Virus record (IMG/VR): IMGVR_UViG_3300033150_001001
Span: 1 to 26,835 of that record
Length of the DNA stretch: 26,835 nt
Direction: 5' to 3' (one strand)
From: a virus
Of this stretch, positions 20,604 through 26,835 are shown one piece after another. The stretch's first letter is position 1, and each line of letters begins with the position of its first letter. The notes beneath the pieces were generated by a model. It saw only the letters and a list, made by a program, of their open reading frames with translations. It had not been told where the DNA came from and searched no databases. The translations under genes and the position numbers were made by a program.

Positions 20604-20616
20604 CCAGCAGATGTAG
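20591..20616 (+). repeat. 13-bp tandem duplication across the gpJ stop codon
   Basis: CCAGCAGATGTAG occurs twice head to tail: 20591-20603, including the real TAG, and 20604-20616. The copy lies between the gpJ stop and the ribosome binding region of the next gene. It looks like a replication-slippage duplication that left both copies identical, implying a recent event or constraint. Confidence 0.85.
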
Positions 20617-20632
20617 GTGAAGAGGCGACCAG

Positions 20633-21241
20633 ATGGCGGACATCCAGAACCCCAGCTTCGAGGTCGAGGGCGCATCCCCCGGGGAGGCGGCCGACTGGAC
20701 CGAGAGCGGATCGGCCACGGCCGAGGACGTGATCCAGTTCCAGGGAGACGACCCGGCGGAGGTCTACCCGTGGGAGGCGTTCGAGGCCGGGTGGGCGACC
20801 GGGTGGGCCACGGCCTTCATCACCACGGACCTGGCCCGGGTCATGTTCGAGGGCGGCACGCGGAACGAGGAGTCCTTCGAGATGTCCTGGGTGGAGCAGG
20901 GCGGCTCGGGGCCACCGTACAACCACCTGGCCATCTGGGCCTTCGGCGCGGCCAACCTGGAGGTCATCCAGTTCAACGGGCTGGACCAGGAGGACTTCGA
21001 GGCCGACTGGGACAGCAACGAGCTGTGGCAGACCGCCTTCGGCGCGGGAGACATCTCCTCGGTCTCCTTCGACTCCGGGACCCCGGAGGCCGTGGAGGAC
21101 TTCGAGGAGGAGTGGCAGAGCAACGAGAATTACCAGTCCAGCTTCTCGCCCACGGACCTGTCGGCCGTGTCCTTCGACTCCGCCGCGCCGGAGAACGTGG
21201 AGGACTTCGAGGAGGAGTGGACATCCACCTTCGTCCCATGA
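20633..21241 (+). CDS. Acidic virion protein built of FE..W repeats
   Basis: 202 residues from ATG 20633. It opens with NPSFEVEGASPGEAADWTES, like the first strand of carbohydrate-binding beta modules, and then has five FE..W anchors at residues 50-54, 82-86, 122-126, 157-161 and 192-196. The last two complete units are nearly identical (VEDFEEEW.. and SVSFDS/AVSFDS), with a unit length of 35 residues. It is very rich in Glu, Asp, Phe and Trp. It lies between gpJ and gpI, which are normally adjacent, so it is an inserted virion component. An adhesion or Ca-binding role is possible but not shown. Confidence 0.65.
   Translation: MADIQNPSFEVEGASPGEAADWTESGSATAEDVIQFQGDDPAEVYPWEAFEAGWATGWATAFITTDLARVMFEGGTRNEESFEMSWVEQGGSGPPYNHLAIWAFGAANLEVIQFNGLDQEDFEADWDSNELWQTAFGAGDISSVSFDSGTPEAVEDFEEEWQSNENYQSSFSPTDLSAVSFDSAAPENVEDFEEEWTSTFVP
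20780..21236 (+). repeat. Degenerate repeats of about 105 bp encoding FE..W units
   Basis: The region from residue 50 on consists of units anchored by FE..W, 32-40 residues apart. The last units are conserved also in DNA (GTGGAGGACTTCGAGGAGGA and TCCTTCGACTCC recur 105 bases apart). The decline of similarity toward the 5' side suggests unit gain at the 3' end. Confidence 0.65.
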
Positions 21242-21249
21242 GGTAGACG

Positions 21250-21963
21250 ATGGCACAGGCAGACTGGAACGACCTCAGCTCCCCGGCGCTGGACACGTCC
21301 AAGGTTCACAGGGGCGTGTCCACCGCGTTCACGCCTCCCTCCGGGGGAGGCTCGTTCATCTACGCCTTCAAGTCCCTGGACACGTCCACCGGCGTCGCGG
21401 GGGAGTACTGCAAGGTGTCCGGGGCGGCACCCATCCCGGGAACCAAGAAGGGTGGGCGGATGTCCGCCGCGATCAAGAGGTACTCGGCCGGGACCGGGTA
21501 CGCGCCCTTCTTCGGGCTCATGGCCGGGACGAACGTCCAGACATCCTACGGGTACTTCCTGGGGCTGTCGAACGACTCGTCCTACAAGATCTGCCTGAAG
21601 AAGGGGCTCATCTCCGCCGGGCTGAAGGAGGGCGACTCGGATGTGCTCCGCAAGAGCACACAGGGGTACACGGATTCCGGGGACGGCACCTCCGGGTGGT
21701 TCCACCTGCGGCTGGACGTGCTGGTCAACCCGCATGGAGAGGTGATCCTGTCCGTGAAGCGAAACACGGGCAGCGTCACGTCCCCGTCCTGGGCCAGCAT
21801 CGACGGCATGGACGACTACACGGACGACGCCAACGGCATCCTGACCGGCTCCCTGCCGTACCTCCAGGGGTTCTACTTCGTGTTCGGGCACTACACGGAG
21901 GGCTCCTCGGGAGCAACGTCGTTCGTGGATCACATCGAGTGCTTCAAGCAGATCAACCCGTAG
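21250..21963 (+). CDS. Predicted concanavalin-like (jelly-roll) tail or baseplate protein
   Basis: 237 residues from ATG 21250, eight bases after the previous stop. Beta-rich, with SFIYAFKSLDTSTGVAGEYC, KGGRMSAAIKRYSAG and GYAPFFGLMAGTNVQTSYGY, then YKICLKKGLISAGL, SGWFHLRLDVLVNPHGEVIL and FVDHIECFKQI. The pattern of a 'G-W-F/Y-x-L-R-L-D-V' strand, a 'V-N-x-x-G-x-V' turn, and a final 'F-V-D-H-I' strand is frequent in lectin-like jelly-roll domains of tail proteins. The fibre at the end of the module shows the same closing pattern. Receptor or glycan contact is plausible; there is no specific match. Confidence 0.5.
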   Translation: MAQADWNDLSSPALDTSKVHRGVSTAFTPPSGGGSFIYAFKSLDTSTGVAGEYCKVSGAAPIPGTKKGGRMSAAIKRYSAGTGYAPFFGLMAGTNVQTSYGYFLGLSNDSSYKICLKKGLISAGLKEGDSDVLRKSTQGYTDSGDGTSGWFHLRLDVLVNPHGEVILSVKRNTGSVTSPSWASIDGMDDYTDDANGILTGSLPYLQGFYFVFGHYTEGSSGATSFVDHIECFKQINP

Positions 21964-21967
21964 TCCG

Positions 21968-22777
21968 GTGGCGTATCCGTACTGGAAATATCCAGGCACA
22001 CTGGAAGGCCGCATCCGGCCGGCCAACTCGGTCCCCTGCCAGGAGGCCGACCTGTACTACGGGTACGCCTACTCCGGGTACACGTACTACTACTCGGGCA
22101 ATGACTGGGTGTTCTGCCTCGGGGAGGACTCCAGTCCCTTCCAGGTCTACCGGCTCCAGGTGGACGACGCCCTGTCCGTGCAGCAGACCTTCACCCCGGC
22201 CTCCCCGCACAAGCTCCTCCGGTTCTGCTGGCACATGCGCCACCCGGAGATGCCCCAGGCCCGGGACATCGTGTCCGGAGGGGAGGTATCCTTCCTGGAC
22301 GGCGGGCTGGTCTCCAGGCCGGCCGGATGGCCGAGTCCCACGGGAGACGAGCTGTTCCTGGACGGCCCGGCGGACGGCCTGACTGGAATCCTCGTGCACG
22401 GGCAGCCCTCGGCGTTCACGCAGGAGGACCTCGAGCAGTGGGTCACCATCTCCGGCTCCTCCGGGGGCCTCAACGACGGCACCTTCAGGATCTCCGGGGT
22501 TCCGTGGGCTCTCGGTGCGGTGTCGGGCGGTGACCGGGCGGTGCTGAACGCGCCCATCTCCGATTCCATGAACGACACCGGGGTCACCATCCGCCTGCAC
22601 GGGCTGAAGTGGGTGGCCCGCCTGTACTACAACGACGGTGGGGGCTGGGAGGAGTACCTGTCCCACACGGAGGAGGCGGGAAGGACGGTGTACCGGGGCT
22701 CCCTGGCCCTGAACATCTCGAAGCTGTCCGGCCCGGTGGCGGTCAAGTTCGAGATGAAGCTGGAGCGGGTGACGTAG
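21968..22777 (+). CDS. Tyr-rich virion protein of unrecognised family
   Basis: 269 residues from GTG 21968. The ribosome binding site is weak (TAGTCCG), and coupling to the previous gene (stop 21961-21963) is likely. Residues 30-45 are Tyr-rich (YYGYAYSGYTYYYSG). Later parts are beta-rich: FQVYRLQVDDALSVQQTFTP, KLLRFCWHMRHPEMP, LEQWVTISGSSGGLNDGTFR and IRLHGLKWVARLYYNDGGGW. No catalytic or metal motif is visible. It overlaps the gpI-like gene by one base (TAGTG). Likely a baseplate or adsorption component, assigned by position only. Confidence 0.5.
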   Translation: MAYPYWKYPGTLEGRIRPANSVPCQEADLYYGYAYSGYTYYYSGNDWVFCLGEDSSPFQVYRLQVDDALSVQQTFTPASPHKLLRFCWHMRHPEMPQARDIVSGGEVSFLDGGLVSRPAGWPSPTGDELFLDGPADGLTGILVHGQPSAFTQEDLEQWVTISGSSGGLNDGTFRISGVPWALGAVSGGDRAVLNAPISDSMNDTGVTIRLHGLKWVARLYYNDGGGWEEYLSHTEEAGRTVYRGSLALNISKLSGPVAVKFEMKLERVT

Positions 22778-24555
22778 TGGCCGACGAGGTACGCGCAAAG
22801 CTCGGTGCCCTCTACGTCGATGGGCTCCGGTACGACGACCCCCCGGAGGCGGCCACCCTCATCAACATGATCCCTGGGGACGGGGAGATGGGCGTCCCGG
22901 AGGACGCCACGGTGTCCCTGGTCGTGGCCTCCCTGACCGCCGGGGCGCTCATCGGGGTCACGAAGGTCTGGATGACCCGGGCATCCGACCAGCTCCGGGT
23001 CCTCGCCTACGACCAAGCAGGGGGCGGGTTCCAGAACGGGTTTACCGGGACGGCCACGCCCAGGTCCTCGGTGGGCACGGTCACGCTGGACGAGCTGGCC
23101 CTGACCCTTGTACCGCCGGTCAACTTCCTCTCCCAGGACCTCATCACCGTGGAGGTCTACTGCGAGGTCGTGGGTGAGCCCCATGGCTTCAACCTGTCCT
23201 ACGGCTTCCAGATAGCCGACACGACCGCTCCGACCCTCTACGACATCTTCTGGCTGGACCCGCAGAAGGCCCGGGTGCAGTTCGACGAGCCCGTCCTCCA
23301 GTCCACGGCGAAGGGTGGGGCGCTCTACCTCCAGTCCACGGTGGGCGGGGTGGAGATCCTGTCGTCGAGCACGGTCAGGGTAACAGGGCTGCCCCCCTCG
23401 CAGGATTGGGTGGGCCTCTGGGCGGGCATCGCGGGATCGGCATGGCCGGCGAACAACGGCTACAGGAAGGTCACGGCGGTCAACGTCTCGGCCCGGACGG
23501 TCACCCTGGACACGACCGGGGACCGGGGGCAGATGGTCCCGGACGACGGCCGGGACCTGACCGACGAGGGCAAGCTGTTCCGACGTCGGGACCTGCGCTT
23601 CGTGGTGAGCCCCTACAGGATCAGGGCCAGGATGGACCTCGAGGCCCAGGGCTTGCCTCCCACGGACCCGGACGGCATCCAGTGCGCCTACGAGCCCCTT
23701 CCCACGAAGGTATCCTCGGTTCCGGCAGCGGAGCTGGCGTCGGGAGCGGACCCGGACGAGTTCGTCTACCTGGAGGTGCACGACCTGATCTCCTTCGGGC
23801 GGCGCTACCAGTTCCAGGCCACGCAGATCCAGGACCAGCACCAGAACACGGCCACGGACATCTCCCTGGTGTTCACAAGTCCGACATGGGGAATCCCGGG
23901 AAACACGCTGGGCTTCTGGTCCCCGGGCATCGTCGCGCCCAGGGATCCGGAGTGGGACATGGCGCACTCGGGGGAGCTACGCCGGATGGCCGTGGTGCTC
24001 CAGGACGGGCTGAACTGCCTGCACTGGCACAACCGGGTCATCGAGCTGCTGTACGAGGCGCACCTGGCCCCGGAGGACTGGATCGAGCACTGGCTGTACA
24101 CCCGGGGGATGCCCTTCAGGTTCGACCTCCAGACGCTCTCCACGATGCGGAGGCTGCCCGAGACCTTGCCGCGCCTGTACCGGAAGGTGGGCCTCGCCTC
24201 GGCCATCGAGGAGATGATCTTCGTCGTGCTCGGTCTGGAGATGGAGGTGCGCCCCTTCGTCACGGACACCTACTGGATTCTGGACGACGCCACGTGGTCC
24301 GTCCTGGACTACACCACGGTCCTCGGTCCGTCCACGGCCTTCCACCGGAACTGCTACGAGATCGTGTCGCCCAAGGACCTGACCGACGAGGAGCAGAACA
24401 TCGTCCGGCAGATCGCCGAGTGGGCGGACCCCATGAACATGCACCTGATCCGCATCCTCATGCCCTCCACGTACACGGGCGGGAGCGGCAGCTACGTGCC
24501 CCACTACTGGATTCTCGGTCAGGACACCCTGGGAGAATCCACCGTGCTGGGGTAA
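22777..24555 (+). CDS. Tail protein I-like baseplate component with N-terminal Big-like domains
   Basis: 592 residues from GTG 22777, which shares one base with the previous stop. The N-terminus has immunoglobulin-like elements: NMIPGDGEMGVPEDATVSLV, GTATPRSSVGTVTLDELALT, then TTAPTLYDIFWLDPQKARVQ FDEP, resembling Big_5-type 'P-x-x-G-x-x-x-V-x-x-x-x-x-I-x-V-x-F' domains. The C-terminal third matches the P2-I class: LLYEAHLAPEDWIEHWLYTR, MRRLPETLPRLYRKVGLASA IEEMIFVVLGL, and a final WILGQDTLGESTVLG tail. gpI connects the wedge to fibres in P2. It ends in the sole TAA stop I found, which overlaps a GGGTA-AAA-TACCC hairpin. Confidence 0.7.
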   Translation: MADEVRAKLGALYVDGLRYDDPPEAATLINMIPGDGEMGVPEDATVSLVVASLTAGALIGVTKVWMTRASDQLRVLAYDQAGGGFQNGFTGTATPRSSVGTVTLDELALTLVPPVNFLSQDLITVEVYCEVVGEPHGFNLSYGFQIADTTAPTLYDIFWLDPQKARVQFDEPVLQSTAKGGALYLQSTVGGVEILSSSTVRVTGLPPSQDWVGLWAGIAGSAWPANNGYRKVTAVNVSARTVTLDTTGDRGQMVPDDGRDLTDEGKLFRRRDLRFVVSPYRIRARMDLEAQGLPPTDPDGIQCAYEPLPTKVSSVPAAELASGADPDEFVYLEVHDLISFGRRYQFQATQIQDQHQNTATDISLVFTSPTWGIPGNTLGFWSPGIVAPRDPEWDMAHSGELRRMAVVLQDGLNCLHWHNRVIELLYEAHLAPEDWIEHWLYTRGMPFRFDLQTLSTMRRLPETLPRLYRKVGLASAIEEMIFVVLGLEMEVRPFVTDTYWILDDATWSVLDYTTVLGPSTAFHRNCYEIVSPKDLTDEEQNIVRQIAEWADPMNMHLIRILMPSTYTGGSGSYVPHYWILGQDTLGESTVLG

Positions 24556-24562
24556 AATACCC
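24550..24562 (+). promoter_or_regulatory. GGGTA-AAA-TACCC palindrome with embedded TAAAAT before the fibre gene
   Basis: A perfect 5-bp inverted repeat spans the gpI stop (TAA 24553-24555) and includes TAAAAT (24553-24558), a good -10 hexamer without a clear -35. GGAGG (24566-24570) and ATG 24580 follow. It could be a fibre-gene promoter, an operator or a leader hairpin; which one cannot be decided from sequence. Confidence 0.35.
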
Positions 24563-24579
24563 ACCGGAGGCAGAGCACC

Positions 24580-26397
24580 ATGCAGACGCGGTACAACTGG
24601 TACCTGGGACAGCTCGTGGGCGAGGCCGACCTGGACGCCCTCGAAGACGCCATCGAGAGCACGGAGTACGCCATCGTCCAGGCGGCCGGCATGCACCAGC
24701 AGGCACAGACGGCCACGCCCGGCCCTACCGAGTTCGGGGGCATCCGCTCCGGCCTCCGCGTGACCTGGGACGCGGCCAACACTTGCCTGAACGTCTCCGG
24801 GGGCATGGCCATCGACAATCAGGGCCGGCTCATCACCGTGCCCGCAGCCACGGTCAAGATCACGAACACCGGAACCACCACGGTCGGGGACTCCACGGAC
24901 GCCACGGGCAACGGGGCGCTGATCACCTCCTCGTGCGCCTCCGGCGACCGGATCGTGGCCAGCCTGTTCCTCGTCTACGACGAGCTGTCCTCGGACACCC
25001 GGACGGACGCCGCCAGCACCACGCTGTATTACCAGCAGGACGCCTCCTTCAAGTTCGACATCCAGATTGGCACCAGCTTCTCGGACCCGCCCACGTCCAC
25101 GCCCACCAGGTCGGCCCTGTCGGACGGCAAGGTGCTCCTGGCCGACATGGTGCTCACGAACAACGCCGGCACCATGGAGGTGGTCTCCGGGGGCATCTGC
25201 GTCGAGGACCAGGACTGGATCAACCTGGGCGGCAATTACGCCAACCTGACGGGGCGAAGGTCGGACTGGATGGCTCTGGACCAGGGGTCGGACTACCCCC
25301 GGAACGCCGAGCAGGGCATCTCCTACCGTGAGGGCAAGGCTCGTGCCATGCTCCGGCAGCTCATCCAGGACCTCCAGCGGGAGACCTCCGGGGGGAGCCG
25401 TCCGGCCGGAGCGGAGATCGTGTCGGCCCCTGCCGTGGTGGGCAACAACACGTTCAACAGCTACGCGCCCCTCAACCTGTCCGCAGGGAGCACCGCGTCT
25501 CCGCTCTCCGATCTGCTGGACCACCTCAACCGGAAGCTCTCCAGAGGCGGGGACACCCTCAAGCCCCAGGCCGGCCACGACGGCGTGATCCTGGATCCGG
25601 AGGACATGGACTACCCCGAGAGCCTCGCCAACATCAAGGCGTACCTCCCCGCGACTGGCTCGTCCCCGGCCCTGCACATCGGGAAGAAGTACGGGCACGT
25701 CGCCATGCCCAACCGGATCGTCGATCACTTCCTGTACAGGAACGACACGGCCGGCCCGGCCTGGTCTGGTGGCGACCGCTGGGGACCTCTGGCACTGTCC
25801 GGGAGCGGCGGCGTCTACATGGCCCCGGTGAACGCAGGGGATCCCAGCACAGGAGGCATCGTCGCCATCGAGACCTCCGGTGCGGTCGGAGACATGATGA
25901 GCCTGAAGCTGGGCTATGATCCGACGACCACCTACACGTCCATCTGGTTCCCGCTGGCTTCCGCGCCCTGGGCTCTGTTCTCCGTCCGCTTCCTCGTCAA
26001 GACGGTGACGGACATCCGCTTCTTCTTCGGGTTCTCCGACTCGACGGGCAACGAGTTCGCCACCGTCAACTTCGACTCGTCCAGCGCCAACAAGCTCCAG
26101 ACGGCCATCCAGGGCAACGCGGTCTCCGACACCGAGGACCTGCTGACCGGGCCTCCGACGACGGACACCTGGTACACGGTGCGGATCGCCATCACCTCCG
26201 TCACCCAGGCCGTCGCGCAGCTCAACAACGGGACCGCCATTCCCCTCGACATCTCCTCCGGAGGCGGAGGCTTCACGGCCTCGGCCTTCTACTTCCACGC
26301 CGTCGTCGAGGACAAGTCCGCGGGCGGCGCCATCAAGCGTCTCTTCATCGATCAGGTCGAGGTCGGGGAGCTTCTACTCCAGTCCGATATGTACTGA
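24580..26397 (+). CDS. Tail fibre / receptor-binding protein with lectin-like C-terminus
   Basis: 605 residues from ATG 24580 with GGAGG nine bases upstream. The N-terminal RYNWYLGQLVGEADLDALED is a baseplate-attachment motif found in phage fibres (N-W-Y-x-G-Q-L-V-x-x-x-D-L). The following region, about residues 70-230, contains beta strands and a likely self-associating domain (GLRVTWDAANTCLNVSGGMA, IDNQGRLITVPAATVKI). About residues 235-300 bear a helical linker (YREGKARAMLRQLIQDLQRE). The C-terminal part (about 430-600: SIWFPLASAPWALFSVRFLV, DTWYTVRIAITSVTQAVAQL and IKRLFIDQVEVGEL) resembles concanavalin-type jelly rolls. It is the last gene of the tail module, and host recognition is the expected role. 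No intramolecular chaperone motif was recognised. Confidence 0.75.
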   Translation: MQTRYNWYLGQLVGEADLDALEDAIESTEYAIVQAAGMHQQAQTATPGPTEFGGIRSGLRVTWDAANTCLNVSGGMAIDNQGRLITVPAATVKITNTGTTTVGDSTDATGNGALITSSCASGDRIVASLFLVYDELSSDTRTDAASTTLYYQQDASFKFDIQIGTSFSDPPTSTPTRSALSDGKVLLADMVLTNNAGTMEVVSGGICVEDQDWINLGGNYANLTGRRSDWMALDQGSDYPRNAEQGISYREGKARAMLRQLIQDLQRETSGGSRPAGAEIVSAPAVVGNNTFNSYAPLNLSAGSTASPLSDLLDHLNRKLSRGGDTLKPQAGHDGVILDPEDMDYPESLANIKAYLPATGSSPALHIGKKYGHVAMPNRIVDHFLYRNDTAGPAWSGGDRWGPLALSGSGGVYMAPVNAGDPSTGGIVAIETSGAVGDMMSLKLGYDPTTTYTSIWFPLASAPWALFSVRFLVKTVTDIRFFFGFSDSTGNEFATVNFDSSSANKLQTAIQGNAVSDTEDLLTGPPTTDTWYTVRIAITSVTQAVAQLNNGTAIPLDISSGGGGFTASAFYFHAVVEDKSAGGAIKRLFIDQVEVGELLLQSDMY

Positions 26398-26441
26398 TCC
26401 CCTGTTAAATCCGGGGGTTGCGCTTTGCTCCCACAGATGTA

Positions 26442-26470
26442 TTGACATTTTTTCAATTTAACCCTATCCT
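26442..26470 (+). promoter_or_regulatory. Sigma70-type promoter, TTGACA-17-TATCCT
   Basis: A consensus TTGACA (26442-26447), exactly 17 bases, and TATCCT (26465-26470) lie in the AT-rich patch. Transcription would start near 26477, running into a purine-rich leader. The -35 overlaps an inverted repeat ATTGA...TCAAT (26441-26457), a possible operator. In a GC-rich genome such a match is unlikely by chance. Confidence 0.65.
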
Positions 26471-26541
26471 GGAAGTCGGGTCGGGTGGGAGGAAGAGGGG
26501 AGGGGAGAGAGGGAAGGGAGGATGCCGGCTCCCGGGGGCGG

Positions 26542-26570
26542 TTGCCCCTTCCTTTGCAGGCTGGTAAAGT
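26542..26570 (+). promoter_or_regulatory. Sigma70-type promoter, TTGCCC-17-TAAAGT, for the terminal gene
   Basis: TTGCCC (26542-26547), 17 bases, TAAAGT (26565-26570), then seven bases to ATG 26578. Initiation would be at or next to the start codon, giving a leaderless or very short leader message. It lies exactly 100 bases downstream of the first promoter. Confidence 0.5.
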
Positions 26571-26577
26571 CTGGAGC

Positions 26578-26835
26578 ATGGGCGCTCCCCGCATCATCCC
26601 AGGCTGCGTGCTGCTGGCGCTGGTGGACTGCGAGGTAGGGGACGCCGGCAGCGTCCGTGCCTTCAAGGCGGCGGGCCGGATCGCGTCGCGGATGGGCCTG
26701 GCCTGGGTGTGCCCCGCCATGCAGTGCAGGCTGGTGTTCCCGGATGCGGAGGTGCGGAAGATGACCCGGAAGTGGGTAGCCTGGTGGGCTCGCCGGTGCA
26801 AGACGGTCTGGCTGTGCCGTGAGGCCCCCCAGAAG
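26578..26835 (+). CDS. Unknown protein, 3' end beyond the window
   Basis: 86 codons are open to the end of the window from ATG 26578, so the gene is incomplete. It begins MGAPRIIPGCVLLALVDCEV and continues with SVRAFKAAGRIASRMGLAWV, CPAMQC, FPDAEVRKMTRKWVAWWARR. It has four to five cysteines and an aromatic-basic segment (KWVAWWARR), with no domain I recognise. The N-terminal stretch is mildly hydrophobic but too short for a clear signal peptide. It has its own promoter candidate seven bases upstream and stands after the tail module, so it likely belongs to another functional block (lysis, regulation or accessory). Confidence 0.5.
   Translation, partial: MGAPRIIPGCVLLALVDCEVGDAGSVRAFKAAGRIASRMGLAWVCPAMQCRLVFPDAEVRKMTRKWVAWWARRCKTVWLCREAPQK

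Larger units (their letters stand above)
26398..26577. other. Module-boundary intergenic region
   Basis: 180 bases without a credible gene, the longest gap of the window. It includes a weak CCCC...GGGG potential stem (26400-26418), an AT-rich stretch (26435-26462) unlike the surroundings, a purine-rich run (about 26481-26523), and two promoter candidates described separately. There is no good intrinsic terminator: the six-T run (26448-26453) is not preceded by a strong GC hairpin. Confidence 0.6.

Noticed and set aside
23977-26298. Minus-strand open frame of 773 codons opposite gpI and fibre genes
   Set aside because: Same codon-bias shadow: it crosses a gene boundary of the other strand, and its composition is unlike a protein.
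26398-26455. Intrinsic terminator after the fibre gene
   Set aside because: Only weak stems (CCCC/GGGG with a ten-base loop; GGGGG/CTCCC with a wobble pair), and the T-run is too far from them. Termination here is likely but not visible.
26522-26638. 38-codon reading frame with a purine-rich region in front
   Set aside because: Ribosome binding site is too close to the ATG, the product is Cys/Trp-rich with no pattern, and it overlaps the better-supported gene and promoter.
1-26835. Extracellular contractile injection system instead of a phage
   Set aside because: Tube, CIS-tube-like and LysM-like proteins are shared with such systems, but prohead protease, scaffold, capsid, connector and tape measure genes in the same operon indicate a phage.
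1-26835. CRISPR arrays, tRNA genes, insertion sequences
   Set aside because: No regularly spaced repeats, no cloverleaf-like sequence and no transposase or terminal inverted repeats were noticed.

Overview
The window is a GC-rich stretch (roughly two thirds G+C by eye) carrying the structural half of the genome of a tailed phage, or prophage, with a contractile tail. All credible genes lie on the + strand, are tightly packed (gaps mostly 3-60 bases, several ATGA/GTGA-type overlaps) and run in classic virion order. Nothing identifies the host precisely. The GC-rich codon use, sigma70-like promoters, frequent GTG starts (9 genes) and a preference for TAG stops (16 TAG, 12 TGA, 1 TAA by my count) fit a high-GC bacterium. 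No tRNA, CRISPR, integrase, transposase, lysis or replication gene was seen. Portal and terminase, if present, lie left of the window.

Head region (1-6748): the 3' end of an XkdF-like prohead protease, an acidic scaffold-like protein, the major capsid protein, a small decoration-like protein, an unknown 278-residue protein, a small protein resembling DUF5659, a gp6-like head-tail connector with an extra N-terminal beta domain, a 99-residue small protein and two probable neck/completion proteins. Tail tube region (6753-14734): an IPT/TIG-domain protein that may be the tail terminator, a small protein overlapping the tail sheath gene, the sheath with a large insertion, the gp19-type tube protein, a zinc-ribbon T4 gp26-like chaperone with a probable -1 frameshift extension, and the tape measure. 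Baseplate and adsorption region (14744-26397): CIS-tube-initiator-like protein, LysM-like gp53-type protein, gpD-like hub, gp5/gpV-like OB-fold spike, a frameshifted helical protein, gp25-like wedge, gpJ-like wedge, three unusual virion proteins, a gpI-like protein and a long fibre with a lectin-like C-terminus. After the fibre a 180-base intergenic region holds two well-spaced sigma70-type promoters and the start of a new gene that runs off the window.

The most interesting signals lie outside ordinary gene calls. A -1 frame extension of the tail chaperone is followed by a perfect 7-bp GNRA-loop hairpin. A +1 frame break lies inside the helical baseplate gene. A 13-base sequence, CTGACAACGTTCA, is repeated exactly, each time directly after a hairpin and directly before a ribosome binding site. 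The heptamer GGTATCC/GGATACC appears enriched across the window. A very acidic protein made of FE..W repeats is inserted between gpJ and gpI. All homology statements come from motif recognition by eye; no database search was run.
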